Made by a program: the position numbers and the translations under genes. Source: Rhodococcus sp. ARC_M5 (GTDB lineage: Bacteria; Actinomycetota; Actinomycetes; Mycobacteriales; Mycobacteriaceae). From it: a stretch of 64,000 nucleotides of DNA. The notes under the pieces were generated by a model. That model was given only the letters and a program-made list of their open reading frames with translations, was not told where the DNA came from and did not search any database. This document shows positions 32,119-41,701 of the stretch, one piece after another; within the stretch, counting starts at the first letter, position 1, and every line of letters begins with the position of its first letter. The stretch lies in NCBI RefSeq assembly GCF_022810405.1, contig NZ_JALGQE010000021.1, positions 1 through 64,000 of the forward strand, read 5' to 3'.

Positions 32119-33366
32119 ATGACCCCGAAGAAGACCGACTCGGTCGATACCGAGCCGAAGAAGGAATCCCGATCACTGGCCGGACTGCAGCGGTTCGGTC
32201 GCAGCCTCATGCTCCCGATCGCTGTTCTGCCCGCCGCCGGAATCCTGCTCCGTCTCGGTCAGGACGACCTGCTGGGTAGATTCAGCGCGCTGGAGACGGC
32301 CGCCGCGGTCATCTCTGCGGCAGGTCAGGAGGTATTCACCTGGCTTCCGCTCATCTTCGCAGTCGGTATCGCCATCGGCTGGGCCAAGAAGTCCGACGGG
32401 TCGACCGCACTCGCTGCTGTGGTCGGCTACATGGTCATGAACGGTGTGTTCACGGCAATGTCGCCGGTTGTGCTCGACGGGGAGGTCGATGCCAACGGTG
32501 ATCCGGCTGTGATCGACTACGGGGTCCTGGCGGGCATCGTGATCGGACTGCTCTCGGCCATCCTCTGGCAACGGTTCTATCGCCAGAAGTTGCCCGACTA
32601 CCTCGGCTTCTTCAGCGGCCGCCGGCTCGTGCCGATCATGACGGCGATCACGGGTCTCGTTGTCGCCGTGATCATGTCGTTCGTATACCCGCTCTTCTAC
32701 AGTGCCCTCCAATGGGTCGGCAATACGGTCGCCGACCACAGCGTTGTGGGCAGCGGAATCTACGGTTTCGCCAACCGCATGCTCATTCCGACCGGACTGC
32801 ACCACATTCTGAATTCCGTTGTCTGGTTCCTCGTCGGCGACTACCAGGATGCGAGCGGCCAGCTGGTGCGCGGCGACCTCAACCGGTTTTTCGCCGGCGA
32901 CCCGTCTGCCGGAGTGTTCATGACCGGATTCTTCCCGATCATGATGTTCGCCCTTCCCGCTGCGGCATTTGCGATTTACCGCAACGCCAAGCCGTCGCAG
33001 AAGAAGATCGTCGGCGGAATCATGTTGTCCACCGGTCTGACTGCCTTCGTCACCGGGATCACCGAGCCGCTCGAGTACTCGTTCATGTTCGTCGCCTGGC
33101 CGCTCTACATCATTCACGCGGTCCTGACCGGAACGTCGATGGCGCTGACCAATGCCCTCGGAATCCACGACGGCTTCTTCTTCTCCGCCGGTGGCATCGA
33201 CTACCTCCTGAACTACGGGATCGCCACCAAGGCGTGGTTGCTCATTCCCATCGGACTCGTGTACGCGGTGATCTACTACTTCCTGTTCAGCTTCGTCATC
33301 AAGAAGTGGAATCTTCGTACCCCCGGCCGTGAGGACGACGCAGTACTCGAGCCCGATCGGGCATGA
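32119..33366 (+). CDS. nagE: PTS sugar transporter EIIC, N-acetylglucosamine/glucose type
   Basis: A 415-aa membrane permease that imports and, with EIIB, phosphorylates its sugar. About ten helices; diagnostic blocks are MLPIAVLPAAGILLRLGQ, LIPTGLHHILNSVVWF with the substrate-contacting HH, and the ITEPLEYSFMFVAWPLY motif with the key Glu. GTGLH-type region and linkage to nagA/nagB favour GlcNAc over glucose. The ATG at 32119 follows AGAGAAGG. It overlaps nagA by 4 nt. Confidence 0.88.
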   Translation: MTPKKTDSVDTEPKKESRSLAGLQRFGRSLMLPIAVLPAAGILLRLGQDDLLGRFSALETAAAVISAAGQEVFTWLPLIFAVGIAIGWAKKSDGSTALAAVVGYMVMNGVFTAMSPVVLDGEVDANGDPAVIDYGVLAGIVIGLLSAILWQRFYRQKLPDYLGFFSGRRLVPIMTAITGLVVAVIMSFVYPLFYSALQWVGNTVADHSVVGSGIYGFANRMLIPTGLHHILNSVVWFLVGDYQDASGQLVRGDLNRFFAGDPSAGVFMTGFFPIMMFALPAAAFAIYRNAKPSQKKIVGGIMLSTGLTAFVTGITEPLEYSFMFVAWPLYIIHAVLTGTSMALTNALGIHDGFFFSAGGIDYLLNYGIATKAWLLIPIGLVYAVIYYFLFSFVIKKWNLRTPGREDDAVLEPDRA

Positions 33367-34547
33367 CCGCTCCGGCTACGACCACGCTGAGAGGGCGGGT
33401 CGTCACGCGCGACGAGGTGATCGAGGACGGCGTTCTCGCGTTGGCGGGAGACCGGATCGAGTGGGTCGGTCCGGTTTCGGCGTGGGTCGGTGACGCTGCA
33501 CCACAGTCGAATGCGACGATCCTGCCCGGGCTGGTCGATCTGCACTGCCACGGCGGGGCAGGGGCATCGTTCCCGGATTCACCGGCCGCCGATCTCATGA
33601 CGGCGGTGCGGCATCACCGCTCCGGAGGCACCACGACGATGCTCGCCTCGCTGGTGTCGGCACCGCCCGAACGGCTGATCGCGCAGACGTCGCTGTTGGC
33701 CGACCTGTACGAGTCCGGTGACATCGCCGGGATCCACATCGAGGGGCCGTTTCTGTCGGTCGCCCGCTGCGGCGCACAGGATCCGGCGTCGCTGCGCAGC
33801 GGGGATCCCGGACTGCTGCGCGACATTGTCGGCGCAGGCCGAGGAGCGGTGCGGTCGATGACCCTCGCACCCGAGGTCGACGGGTTCGCTGCCATCGCAG
33901 AGATGTTGCGAGAGAACGACATACTGCCGAGCATCGGGCACACGGACGCAGATGCACTCACCACCCGCCGCGGTATCCGGGCACTGGGGAGCGGGCCGAT
34001 CACGGCCACGCACCTCTTCAACGGAATGCCGACCTGGCATCATCGATCACCAGGGCCGGTGAGCGAATGCTTGGCCGCCGCGGCCCGCGGCGGCATGGTG
34101 CTCGAATTGATCGGAGACGGAGTACATCTCGCCGACGAGACCGTGCGCGCCGTGTTCGATCTCGTCGGCGGCACACGGATCGCTCTGGTGTCCGACGCGA
34201 TGGCCGCGGCCGGTATGTCGGACGGCCGCTACCGACTCGGACCACTGGACGTGACCGTCCACCACTCGGTCGCACGATTGTCTCGCGACACCGATCCCGA
34301 GACGGCACCGATCGCGGGTGGGACTGCGACCGTGCTGGATCTGGTGCGCCGGGCCGTGCAGGACGCCGGCGTGCCCCTGGTCGAGGCGGTGCGGGCCGCG
34401 TCGTCGACTCCGGCCACGACGATCGGCCTCGGCTCCGACGTCGGTTGCCTCGAACAGGGTATGAGAGCCGACGTGCTGGTGGTCGACGCAGCGTTCGAGC
34501 CGATACAGGTGATCAGAAGCGGAACTGCGATCAGGGAGGACAGTTAG
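33363..34547 (+). CDS. nagA: N-acetylglucosamine-6-phosphate deacetylase
   Basis: A 394-aa metal-dependent amidohydrolase converting GlcNAc-6-P to GlcN-6-P and acetate. The HxH-type metal site region is GLVDLHCHGGAGASF, the metal-binding Glu is in IHIEGPFLS, further His ligands are in LPSIGHTDAD and TATHLFNGM, and the catalytic Asp is in IALVSDAMAA. Full length. ATGA overlap with the EIIC gene; nagB starts directly at the next base after its stop. Confidence 0.93.
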   Translation: MTAPATTTLRGRVVTRDEVIEDGVLALAGDRIEWVGPVSAWVGDAAPQSNATILPGLVDLHCHGGAGASFPDSPAADLMTAVRHHRSGGTTTMLASLVSAPPERLIAQTSLLADLYESGDIAGIHIEGPFLSVARCGAQDPASLRSGDPGLLRDIVGAGRGAVRSMTLAPEVDGFAAIAEMLRENDILPSIGHTDADALTTRRGIRALGSGPITATHLFNGMPTWHHRSPGPVSECLAAAARGGMVLELIGDGVHLADETVRAVFDLVGGTRIALVSDAMAAAGMSDGRYRLGPLDVTVHHSVARLSRDTDPETAPIAGGTATVLDLVRRAVQDAGVPLVEAVRAASSTPATTIGLGSDVGCLEQGMRADVLVVDAAFEPIQVIRSGTAIREDS

Positions 34548-35360
34548 ATGGAGATAGTGATCCTCGATGGGGTCGACGCAGTGGACCGCACGGCCGCCGA
34601 CATCGTCGAACGAGTGGTACGAGCCGATCCGGCCGCCAACCCGGGTCGTTCCGCCGGCTCCACTGCTGTCCTGGGCCTGGCAACCGGGTCCACCCCGGTG
34701 GGTACCTATCGCGAATTGGCGCGACGGCATCGGGAGGACGGCCTGTCGTTCGCGCGATGCCGAGCCTTCCTGCTCGACGAATACATCGGACTGTCGAAAA
34801 CGGCGGAGCAGTCCTACTTTTCGTTCATTCGGCAGAACTTCGTCGACCACGTCGATCTGGACGACGCCGCGGTGTTCTCGCCCGACGGCGACGCAGACGA
34901 CATCGCGGCCGAGGCGCAGCGGTACGACGCGGCGATAGCGGCCGCCGGCGGCATCGATGTGCAGATCCTCGGAATCGGCACCGACGGACACATCGGCTTC
35001 AACGAGCCCGGGTCGTCATTGAGATCGCGGACGCGGGTGAAGACGCTGACCGAACAGACTCGCGTCGACAATGCGCGCTTCTTCGACTCCCCGGAGGACG
35101 TGCCGCATCACGTACTGACGCAGGGGTTGGGCACCATCGACGAGGCGCGTCACCTCGTGTTGATCGCAACGGGGGAGTCGAAAGCGGACGCAGTGGCTGC
35201 CGCCGTCGAAGGACCGCTGACGGCGTTCTGCCCCGCGTCGACGATCCAATGGCACCCGCACGCGACGGTGCTGCTGGACGAGGCGGCGGCGTCGTCGCTC
35301 GCACTCGCGGAGTACTACCGGTACGCCTATGCCAACAAGCCCCGGTGGCAGCACCTGTGA
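34548..35360 (+). CDS. nagB: glucosamine-6-phosphate deaminase
   Basis: A 270-aa enzyme converting GlcN-6-P to fructose-6-P and ammonia, feeding GlcNAc into glycolysis. Active-site blocks are [27 protein letters not shown] with the catalytic Asp, and [18 protein letters not shown] with the catalytic His. The C-terminus ([16 protein letters not shown]) is normal. Last gene of EIIC-nagA-nagB. It converges on the shikimate-dehydrogenase-like gene with a single base between stop codons and no terminator. Confidence 0.95.
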   Translation: MEIVILDGVDAVDRTAADIVERVVRADPAANPGRSAGSTAVLGLATGSTPVGTYRELARRHREDGLSFARCRAFLLDEYIGLSKTAEQSYFSFIRQNFVDHVDLDDAAVFSPDGDADDIAAEAQRYDAAIAAAGGIDVQILGIGTDGHIGFNEPGSSLRSRTRVKTLTEQTRVDNARFFDSPEDVPHHVLTQGLGTIDEARHLVLIATGESKADAVAAAVEGPLTAFCPASTIQWHPHATVLLDEAAASSLALAEYYRYAYANKPRWQHL

Positions 35361-35361
35361 G

Positions 35362-36189
35362 TCAGCGGCGCGAGAATTCCGATGCGCGCGTGATCTGCTC
35401 GTCCGACGGCCGCACTCCGGTGTAGAGGACGAACTGCTCTGCGGCCTGCAGGGCGATGACCTGAGCGCCCGTGATCACGGGCTTGTTCGCCGCTCGGGCG
35501 GCAACGATGAGCGGGGTCTCCGACGGCATGGCGACGACGTCGAACACGGCGCCGGCTGCATCGACCTGCTGTTCGGAGAACGGTGTGGAGTCGGCGTCGG
35601 GCCCACCGGCCATCCCCACCGGAGTCACGTTCACCAGCAGGTCTGCACCGACTGCGTCGGCCGACCAGTCGTATCCGTAGGACTCGGCGAGGGCCGGCCC
35701 GGTGATCGCGTTGCGGGCAACGACGGTGCCGCGGGTGAAGCCCGAATCACGAAGTGCGGCGACGACAGCCTTCGCCATGCCGCCGCTCCCGGTCACCGCA
35801 ACCGACCAGTCCGTCGAAAAATCGCTCGCGGCGAGTAGGTTCGCGACAGCCTGGTAGTCGGTGTTGTAGGCATGCAGAACGCCGTGCTCGTTGACGATGG
35901 TGTTGACGGACTCGATCGCGCTCGCCGACTCGTGCATAACGTCGACCAGTTCGATCACATCCTCCTTGAACGGCATGGACACGGCGCAGCCTCGAATGCC
36001 CAGCGCGCGAACGCCTCCCACTGCGGCGGCAAGATCGGTGGTGGTGAACGCCTTGTAGACGAAGTTCAGATCCAACTCGTCGTAGAGGTAGTTGTGAAAG
36101 CGCGTTCCGATGTTGCTCGGTCGGCCGGACAGAGACATGCAGAGCTGAGTCTCACGGTCGAGGAAGCTGCGCGAGTGTGCCGTTGACAT
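35362..36189 (-). CDS. shikimate dehydrogenase-family oxidoreductase
   Basis: A 275-aa NAD(P)-dependent enzyme of the AroE fold. The substrate site region LSGRPSNIGTRFHNYLYDEL replaces the usual 'GxPxxHSxSP' start, the catalytic Lys is in VSMPFKEDVIELVD and the Asp in YNTDYQAV, and the Rossmann loop is VAVTGSGGMAKAVVAAL. The altered N-terminal site suggests a paralogue (shikimate 5-dehydrogenase-like or quinate/amino-shikimate type) rather than the biosynthetic AroE. The ATG at 36189 was chosen from family alignment. The exported nuclease gene lies 10 nt upstream. Confidence 0.8.
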   Translation of the reverse strand: MSTAHSRSFLDRETQLCMSLSGRPSNIGTRFHNYLYDELDLNFVYKAFTTTDLAAAVGGVRALGIRGCAVSMPFKEDVIELVDVMHESASAIESVNTIVNEHGVLHAYNTDYQAVANLLAASDFSTDWSVAVTGSGGMAKAVVAALRDSGFTRGTVVARNAITGPALAESYGYDWSADAVGADLLVNVTPVGMAGGPDADSTPFSEQQVDAAGAVFDVVAMPSETPLIVAARAANKPVITGAQVIALQAAEQFVLYTGVRPSDEQITRASEFSRR

Positions 36190-36199
36190 CGTTCTCACC

Positions 36200-36922
36200 T
36201 TACGCCGCGCACGTCGAGGCGACCGAAGCGAGAACACCCTGATCGGCCTGCGTGATCGGCAGTTCGTACTGGGCGGCGACCGAGAGATACTTGCCCGCGT
36301 AGAAGCAGTGGTAGGCCGCGTTCGGTGGTAGCCACTGCGACGGTGTCTTGTCGCTCTTGCTCTGGTTGTCAGCCCCGTTGACCGCGAGCAGATTGAACGC
36401 CACGTCGTTGGCGAACCGAATGCGCTTGTCCGGCAACCACGTGTTCGCGCCCATGTCCCAGGCGGCGGACAGGGGGTAGACGTGGTCGATCTGGATTTTT
36501 CCGGCGTCGGACTTGGTGAACAGCATCCGCTCGCCGGAGTACGGATCTGCGAGCGAACCCGCCAGCACGACGCAGTTGCGGGTGCCTGCCCGGAACTCGA
36601 CCTCGGTCATCGACAGCGCCAGGACGTTGTCGCGGGTACCGCAGCCGTCGTGACCGCCCGGCCCGTCGTAGTCGTCCGTCCACGCCGGGCCGAACACACA
36701 CCCTTCACCGCTCTTGCATCCACGCTCGTAGCCGAGGGCATCGGGTCGCGCGGCGACCACGCGAACCTGGGCGAGCAGCTCCTCGATCTGTGAGCGAGTA
36801 GGACTACCCGGAGCCGGTTCGGCGGGGGAGAAACCAGGAACGACGGGCCGGTCGCACGAGCCGAACACAGCCATCACCGCCGTAGCGACCACCAGCAGGA
36901 CCGCTACCCACAGTTTTCTCAC
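36200..36922 (-). CDS. exported HNH endonuclease-like protein (DUF1524)
   Basis: A 240-aa secreted protein with a DUF1524/HNH nuclease domain. The signal segment is KLWVAVLLVVATAVMAVFGSC; the Cys could be a poor lipobox. The nuclease core contains KIQIDHVYPLSAAWDMG with the metal-finger Asp-His, followed by FANDVAFNLLAVNGADNQSK and the closing KTPSQWLPP. Two Cys pairs before the core suggest disulfides. Such exported nucleases in actinobacteria probably digest environmental DNA. The GTG at 36922 begins the signal peptide. Confidence 0.82.
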   Translation of the reverse strand: MRKLWVAVLLVVATAVMAVFGSCDRPVVPGFSPAEPAPGSPTRSQIEELLAQVRVVAARPDALGYERGCKSGEGCVFGPAWTDDYDGPGGHDGCGTRDNVLALSMTEVEFRAGTRNCVVLAGSLADPYSGERMLFTKSDAGKIQIDHVYPLSAAWDMGANTWLPDKRIRFANDVAFNLLAVNGADNQSKSDKTPSQWLPPNAAYHCFYAGKYLSVAAQYELPITQADQGVLASVASTCAA

Positions 36923-37019
36923 ACACGTCCCATCGTCGATCTTCTCGGTCGGTCTTCGGTTCTTGCGACAGCAGTGTGCCGTACGGGGCCGACAGTGATC
37001 CGCTGCCGCGGAACCGGCG

Positions 37020-37925
37020 TCAGCGAACCTCGACGACGACCTTGCCGAGCACGTGCCCGTTCTCGACGAGCGCGAGAGCCTCGCCTGCTCGCTCGAGCGG
37101 GAAGACATGGTCGATGCGCGGGCGAAGGACACCCGACGCGGTCAGATCCGCCAGCCGCGCGAATGCTGCGGTGCTGCGGTCACGTTCGACCCCGGAACCA
37201 CCGAACTGGGCTGCCGACACCGGATCTGCGACGCTGACGATCGGTACCCCCGCCGTCACTGCGGTCGCGGCGGCGCGCAACGTCGCGCCTCCGACGAGAT
37301 CGACGATGCCGGTCACCGGTCGCGAGATCGCGTCGACGAAGTCGGGGCCCGATTCGACGAACTCGGCCCCGAGGCTCTCGATCCACTCCTGTTTACCTGC
37401 GCTCGCGACCGCGAGAACGTCGATCCCATCGGCTCGCGCGAGTTGCAGAACGGCCGAACCCACGCCGCCGCCCGCGCCGAGCACCAGGATGGAATCACCC
37501 ACGACCGGATGAAGTCGGCGTAGCGCGTCGTACGCGGTGCCGGCTGCCACCGGAAGGGTGGCCGCGGCTGCCCACGAGACGGCCTCCGGCTTGTGTGCAG
37601 TGCTCGACGCGTTGAGCACGGTGTACTGCGCATAGCCTCCGAATCCCGCGGCGGTGGCTCCGAACACGTGGTCGCCGATCGGGAAGTCCACCACACCGGA
37701 GCCCGCCGCAACGACGGTGCCCGATACCTCCCGTCCCAGAACCGCGGGCAAGGTGATCTGCACGGTGTCCTTGCGATTGCCGGCCCGGACCTTCCAATCC
37801 GCTGGATTGACCCCGGCGGCATGGACCGCGACGAGAATTTGCCCGGGGCCCGGCTCCGCGACGGGTAGGTCGAGAAGGTGCTCGGTGTCGGGTCCGCCGT
37901 ATTCGCTGAAGCCGTACGCGATCAT
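37020..37925 (-). CDS. zinc-free MDR oxidoreductase, NADPH:quinone reductase type
   Basis: A 301-aa medium-chain dehydrogenase/reductase without structural zinc Cys clusters. The GroES-like N-terminal part has VHAAGVNPADWKVRAG, the quinone-reductase signature, and the nucleotide loop is ILVLGAGGGVGSAVLQLARA. Reduces quinones or enones with NADPH. The ATG at 37925 matches the family start (MIAYGFSEYGGPD). It diverges from the SNF2 gene, 105 bp away. Confidence 0.88.
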   Translation of the reverse strand: MIAYGFSEYGGPDTEHLLDLPVAEPGPGQILVAVHAAGVNPADWKVRAGNRKDTVQITLPAVLGREVSGTVVAAGSGVVDFPIGDHVFGATAAGFGGYAQYTVLNASSTAHKPEAVSWAAAATLPVAAGTAYDALRRLHPVVGDSILVLGAGGGVGSAVLQLARADGIDVLAVASAGKQEWIESLGAEFVESGPDFVDAISRPVTGIVDLVGGATLRAAATAVTAGVPIVSVADPVSAAQFGGSGVERDRSTAAFARLADLTASGVLRPRIDHVFPLERAGEALALVENGHVLGKVVVEVR

Positions 37926-38030
37926 GCGCCTACTGTGCCTTACCGGTCGGATCGATCGGTAAGGCAACGCAGAGACTCGCTCGGAGCGCCTCGCCTCGGC
38001 GGTGTCGGTGCCTGCTGATTGGATGGACCG

Positions 38031-40865
38031 ATGTTGCACGGTCTGTGGTCCCCCGGTGCCGGGCTGATGCTGTGGGACGACGAAACCACCACCGGCGACG
38101 AACCCGCGCTGCCCCAGACTCACGCGCATGTCCTGACCAGAACGTTCCGGCACCGTGCCGAGGTGTCGTTTCCGGCAGCGGGACGGAGAGCTACCGCGCC
38201 GGCCCCGGTGCAGGTTCCGGCCATCGCGCTCGCGCCGCACGATGCGGTCGAATTACTGCTGCGGACGCCGTCCGAGCACGCGTTGATCTCTGGTGATCTC
38301 CGCTATCTGGCGCACGTCGCCCGCGGAATCGAACGCTGGGTCCGTGGCGGCCGCGTCGTTCCGGCCCTGAAGTTGATGGACGGGCAGTGGTGGCCTCGCT
38401 GGCGTCTGGTCGGCGGCGAACGTCAACGCGCCTGGGCAAGCGAGCTCGCCGTCGCGATGCCGTCCGTGCAGCGCGCCGGCGAGCGGCCCAAGAGGATTCT
38501 CGACGACATGGTCGAAGAGCTCACCGATCCGATCGTCAGATCGGTTCTGGGCAGACCCGACTCGGAACATCCGCTGTTGTCGGCCCTGATTCGCGATGAT
38601 CCATATCCCGATGGCACTCAACAGATTTCGACGCTGCTCGAGAACTGGCGCGGAAGCCTCACCGTCGACGAGCCGTCCCTGGTGCTACGCCTGCTCGAAC
38701 CCGATGACGACGAGGTCGCCGCCGAGAGCGCCTCCCCGGAAGAGGTGGAGTCGTACTGGACGCTGCAGGTGTGTCTGCGCGCCGACGGCGAAGCGCCGCG
38801 ACCTGTTCCGATGAGCCGCAAGGTCGACGCGACCCTGCTGTCGATCGCAGTGCGCAAACTCGGCGAGGCCGTGGCGGCGTACCCGAGGCTGCGTGATCTG
38901 CCGTCGCAGGAAGGCACCCTCGATCTGTTGCTTCCGACGTCGGTGGTCATCGACCTCGTCGAGCACGGTGCGACGGCACTGCAGGCCACCGGTACGACGG
39001 TTCTGCTTCCTCGGGCCTGGACGAGATTGGATCCGTCGATGCGGTTGCGCGTCGAGTCACCCGCGGTGACGAAAGCGGCCGCCGACAGGGCGGTCGGCAT
39101 GGACGAATTGGTGTCGTACGACTGGCAACTCCAACTCGGCGACATGGTGCTCACCGAGGCGGAGATGAACAGGCTCGCCGTCTCGAAGGGCGATCTCGTC
39201 AGGCTCCGCGGTCAGTGGGTGTTGGCCGACGGCGGTCAACTCGCGCGGGCCGCCAAGTACGTTGCCGAGCATCACGGCGACGGGACTGCACTGAGCACGC
39301 TGATTCGCGAGATGACGCTGGCCGATCCACCGCCGGCTCCGGTCCAGGACATCCGAGCCACCGGGTGGGCGGCCACGTTGCTCGAACCCGGTGCGGTGCC
39401 GGAGACCATCCCCGTACCGGCCGGTGTGAACGCGACTCTGCGGCCGTATCAGCAGCGTGGGCTCGATTGGCTCGCGTTCATGAGTCGGCTCGGTCTCGGA
39501 GCGGTACTCGCCGACGACATGGGGCTCGGCAAGACGCTGCAGGTGCTGACCCTGCTCGCGCACGAACGCAGTCCGATGCCGACGCTACTGGTGGCCCCGA
39601 TGTCGGTGGTCGGTAACTGGCAGCGTGAGGCGGCGAAATTTACTCCGGCACTGCGAGTTCTGGTGCACCACGGGCCGGCTCGGTCCAAGGGCGAGGAGCT
39701 CGATCGGGCGATCGCCGAACACGATCTGATCGTCACCACGTACGCCCTGATGGCCAAGGATCGCGAGCAGCTCGCCGAGCAGACGTGGCGTCGAGTGGTC
39801 CTCGACGAGGCGCAGCACATCAAGAACTCGGGCACCGTTCAGGCCAAGGCTGCGCTCGCCATCCCCGCTGACCACAAGTTGGCACTCACCGGAACGCCCG
39901 TGGAGAACCGGCTGGACGAACTGAGGTCCATTCTCGACTTCGCCAATCCGGGCATGCTGGGCCGGCCGTCCGACTTTCGGAAGCGATTCTCGGTTCCCAT
40001 CGAGCGCGAGAACGACGAGAACGCCGTCTCACGGCTGCGCGCCATCACCTCTCCGTTCATTCTGCGCCGCGTCAAGACCGATCCGACGGTCATCTCGGAC
40101 CTACCCGAGAAGAACGAGATGACCGTGCGGGCCAACCTCACCGCCGAGCAGGCTGCGCTGTACAAGGCGGTCGTCGACGAGATGATGGCGCAGATCGCCG
40201 ATGCGAAAGGCATGAAGCGCAAGGGGGCCGTCCTGTCTGCGCTCACCCGTCTCAAGCAGGTGTGCAACCACCCCGCCCATTTCCTGTCCGACGGCTCGCC
40301 GGTGCTCAAGAGGGGACAGCATCGCTCGGGCAAGATCGGTTTGGTGGAGGACATGCTCGATTCGATTCTGGGCGACAACGAGAAGGCGTTGTTGTTCACG
40401 CAGTTCCGGGAGTTCGGTGAGCTCGTGGCACCGTACTTCGCCGAGCGATTCGGCACCGCGGTGCCGTTCCTGCACGGTGGTGTGAGCAAGTCCAAGCGCG
40501 ACGAAATGGTGGAGAACTTCCAGAGCGGTGACGGTCCGCCGATCATGATGCTCTCGCTCAAGGCCGGCGGCACCGGGTTGAATCTGACGGCCGCCAATCA
40601 TGTTGTTCATCTGGATCGTTGGTGGAACCCTGCGGTGGAGAATCAGGCGACCGACCGGGCTTTTCGCATCGGCCAGCGTAAGAACGTCGAGGTGCGCAAA
40701 CTGCTGTGCGTGGGCACCGTGGAGGAACGGATCGACTCGATGCTCGTCTCCAAGCAGGATCTGGCGAATCTGGCGGTGGGCACCGGCGAGAACTGGGTGA
40801 CCGAAATGGACACCGCGGAACTGCAGGAGCTGTTTCGCCTCAGTGAGGATGCGGTGGGGGAGTGA
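38031..40865 (+). CDS. SNF2-family DNA translocase/helicase
   Basis: A 944-aa ATPase. The N-terminal half (about residues 1-460) is the SNF2-associated region of bacterial Rad54/HepA-like proteins; the two RecA-like lobes follow. Walker A is LADDMGLGKTLQVL (near residue 492), motif Ia LLVAPMSVVGNWQREA, the DEAH-type box DEAQHIKN, LTGTPVENRLDEL as motif III, and the helicase C block includes MLSLKAGGTGLNLTAANHVVHLDRWWNPAVE with QATDRAFRIGQ as motif VI. It moves on duplex DNA to displace proteins or RNA polymerase. Stop overlaps the SWIM-protein ATG by one base. Confidence 0.93.
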   Translation: MLHGLWSPGAGLMLWDDETTTGDEPALPQTHAHVLTRTFRHRAEVSFPAAGRRATAPAPVQVPAIALAPHDAVELLLRTPSEHALISGDLRYLAHVARGIERWVRGGRVVPALKLMDGQWWPRWRLVGGERQRAWASELAVAMPSVQRAGERPKRILDDMVEELTDPIVRSVLGRPDSEHPLLSALIRDDPYPDGTQQISTLLENWRGSLTVDEPSLVLRLLEPDDDEVAAESASPEEVESYWTLQVCLRADGEAPRPVPMSRKVDATLLSIAVRKLGEAVAAYPRLRDLPSQEGTLDLLLPTSVVIDLVEHGATALQATGTTVLLPRAWTRLDPSMRLRVESPAVTKAAADRAVGMDELVSYDWQLQLGDMVLTEAEMNRLAVSKGDLVRLRGQWVLADGGQLARAAKYVAEHHGDGTALSTLIREMTLADPPPAPVQDIRATGWAATLLEPGAVPETIPVPAGVNATLRPYQQRGLDWLAFMSRLGLGAVLADDMGLGKTLQVLTLLAHERSPMPTLLVAPMSVVGNWQREAAKFTPALRVLVHHGPARSKGEELDRAIAEHDLIVTTYALMAKDREQLAEQTWRRVVLDEAQHIKNSGTVQAKAALAIPADHKLALTGTPVENRLDELRSILDFANPGMLGRPSDFRKRFSVPIERENDENAVSRLRAITSPFILRRVKTDPTVISDLPEKNEMTVRANLTAEQAALYKAVVDEMMAQIADAKGMKRKGAVLSALTRLKQVCNHPAHFLSDGSPVLKRGQHRSGKIGLVEDMLDSILGDNEKALLFTQFREFGELVAPYFAERFGTAVPFLHGGVSKSKRDEMVENFQSGDGPPIMMLSLKAGGTGLNLTAANHVVHLDRWWNPAVENQATDRAFRIGQRKNVEVRKLLCVGTVEERIDSMLVSKQDLANLAVGTGENWVTEMDTAELQELFRLSEDAVGE

Positions 40866-41623
40866 TGGTCGACTTCTCGCAGTACGGCAAGCGGCGACAA
40901 GCCAAGGGTGGCATCGAGTCCAGAAACAAGCGCGGCGCGTTCGGGCAGACGTGGTGGGGCAGGCATTTCGTGGCGGCCATGGAAGACCTCGCGGATCCGG
41001 GTCGGATTGCTCGCGGCAGAACGTATGCGCGCCAGGGGCAGGTGCTCACGCTCGGGGTGGAGCGGGGGCAGATATACGGCGAAGTGCAGGGCAGTCAGCT
41101 CGAGCCGTTCTCGGCCTCGGTCACCGTCGATCCGCTCACGCAGGGGGAGGTTGCCGCACTCGTCGACAGGGTGCGGTCGAACCCGGGCATGCTGGGCGAG
41201 TTGGCGTCCAATGCCATTCCGCAGGCGCTGGCTTCGGTGTTGCTGCCGCACGACAAGGGGCAGCTCGATTTCGACTGCACATGTCCCGACGACGGGTGGC
41301 CCTGCAAGCACGCGGCGGCTCTGATGTACATCGCCGCCGAGCACATCGACGCGTCCGCCGCCACCATCCTGACGCTGCGTGGAGTCGATCTCGACCAACT
41401 GATCGAAGGCGTCGGGGGCGGGGAACGAGAGGACGAGTTCGATCCCGATGACTGGTTCGCCGATCGAGCGTCGTTCCCCGACCTTCCCCAGGTGTCGTTC
41501 GCTCCCGCGATGGACGATCTCGATCCGTTGATCCTGCGCCGAATATTTCGCGCCGACGGCTCCACCGAGGCCGAGGTCAGTCGGGCCAACGCCGATCTGA
41601 GGCAGTTCTACGACCGACTGTGA
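40865..41623 (+). CDS. SWIM zinc-finger protein partnered with SNF2 ATPase
   Basis: A 252-aa protein carrying a SWIM domain: FDCTCPDDGWPCKHAAALMY gives the CxC...CxH zinc ligands. The N-terminal segment has FGQTWWGRHFVAAMEDL, the typical start of SNF2-linked SWIM proteins, followed by RGRTYARQGQVLTLGVERG; the C-terminus is acidic. It probably binds DNA or protein and guides the adjacent SNF2 ATPase, to which it is translationally coupled (TGATG). A GTG one codon earlier is possible. Function in cells is unknown. Confidence 0.85.
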   Translation: MVDFSQYGKRRQAKGGIESRNKRGAFGQTWWGRHFVAAMEDLADPGRIARGRTYARQGQVLTLGVERGQIYGEVQGSQLEPFSASVTVDPLTQGEVAALVDRVRSNPGMLGELASNAIPQALASVLLPHDKGQLDFDCTCPDDGWPCKHAAALMYIAAEHIDASAATILTLRGVDLDQLIEGVGGGEREDEFDPDDWFADRASFPDLPQVSFAPAMDDLDPLILRRIFRADGSTEAEVSRANADLRQFYDRL

Positions 41624-41630
41624 AGGTGTT

Positions 41631-41659
41631 CTGGACTTACATGGACATCCGACTATAGG
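41631..41659 (+). promoter_or_regulatory. putative promoter of the valine-catabolism operon
   Basis: CTGGAC and TATAGG separated by 17 bp resemble -35 and -10 elements, about 43 bp before the mmsA start. Confidence 0.45.
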
Positions 41660-41701
41660 ATGGGCGTACTTCACTTCCACGCTCGAGGACGGACGAATTC
41701 C

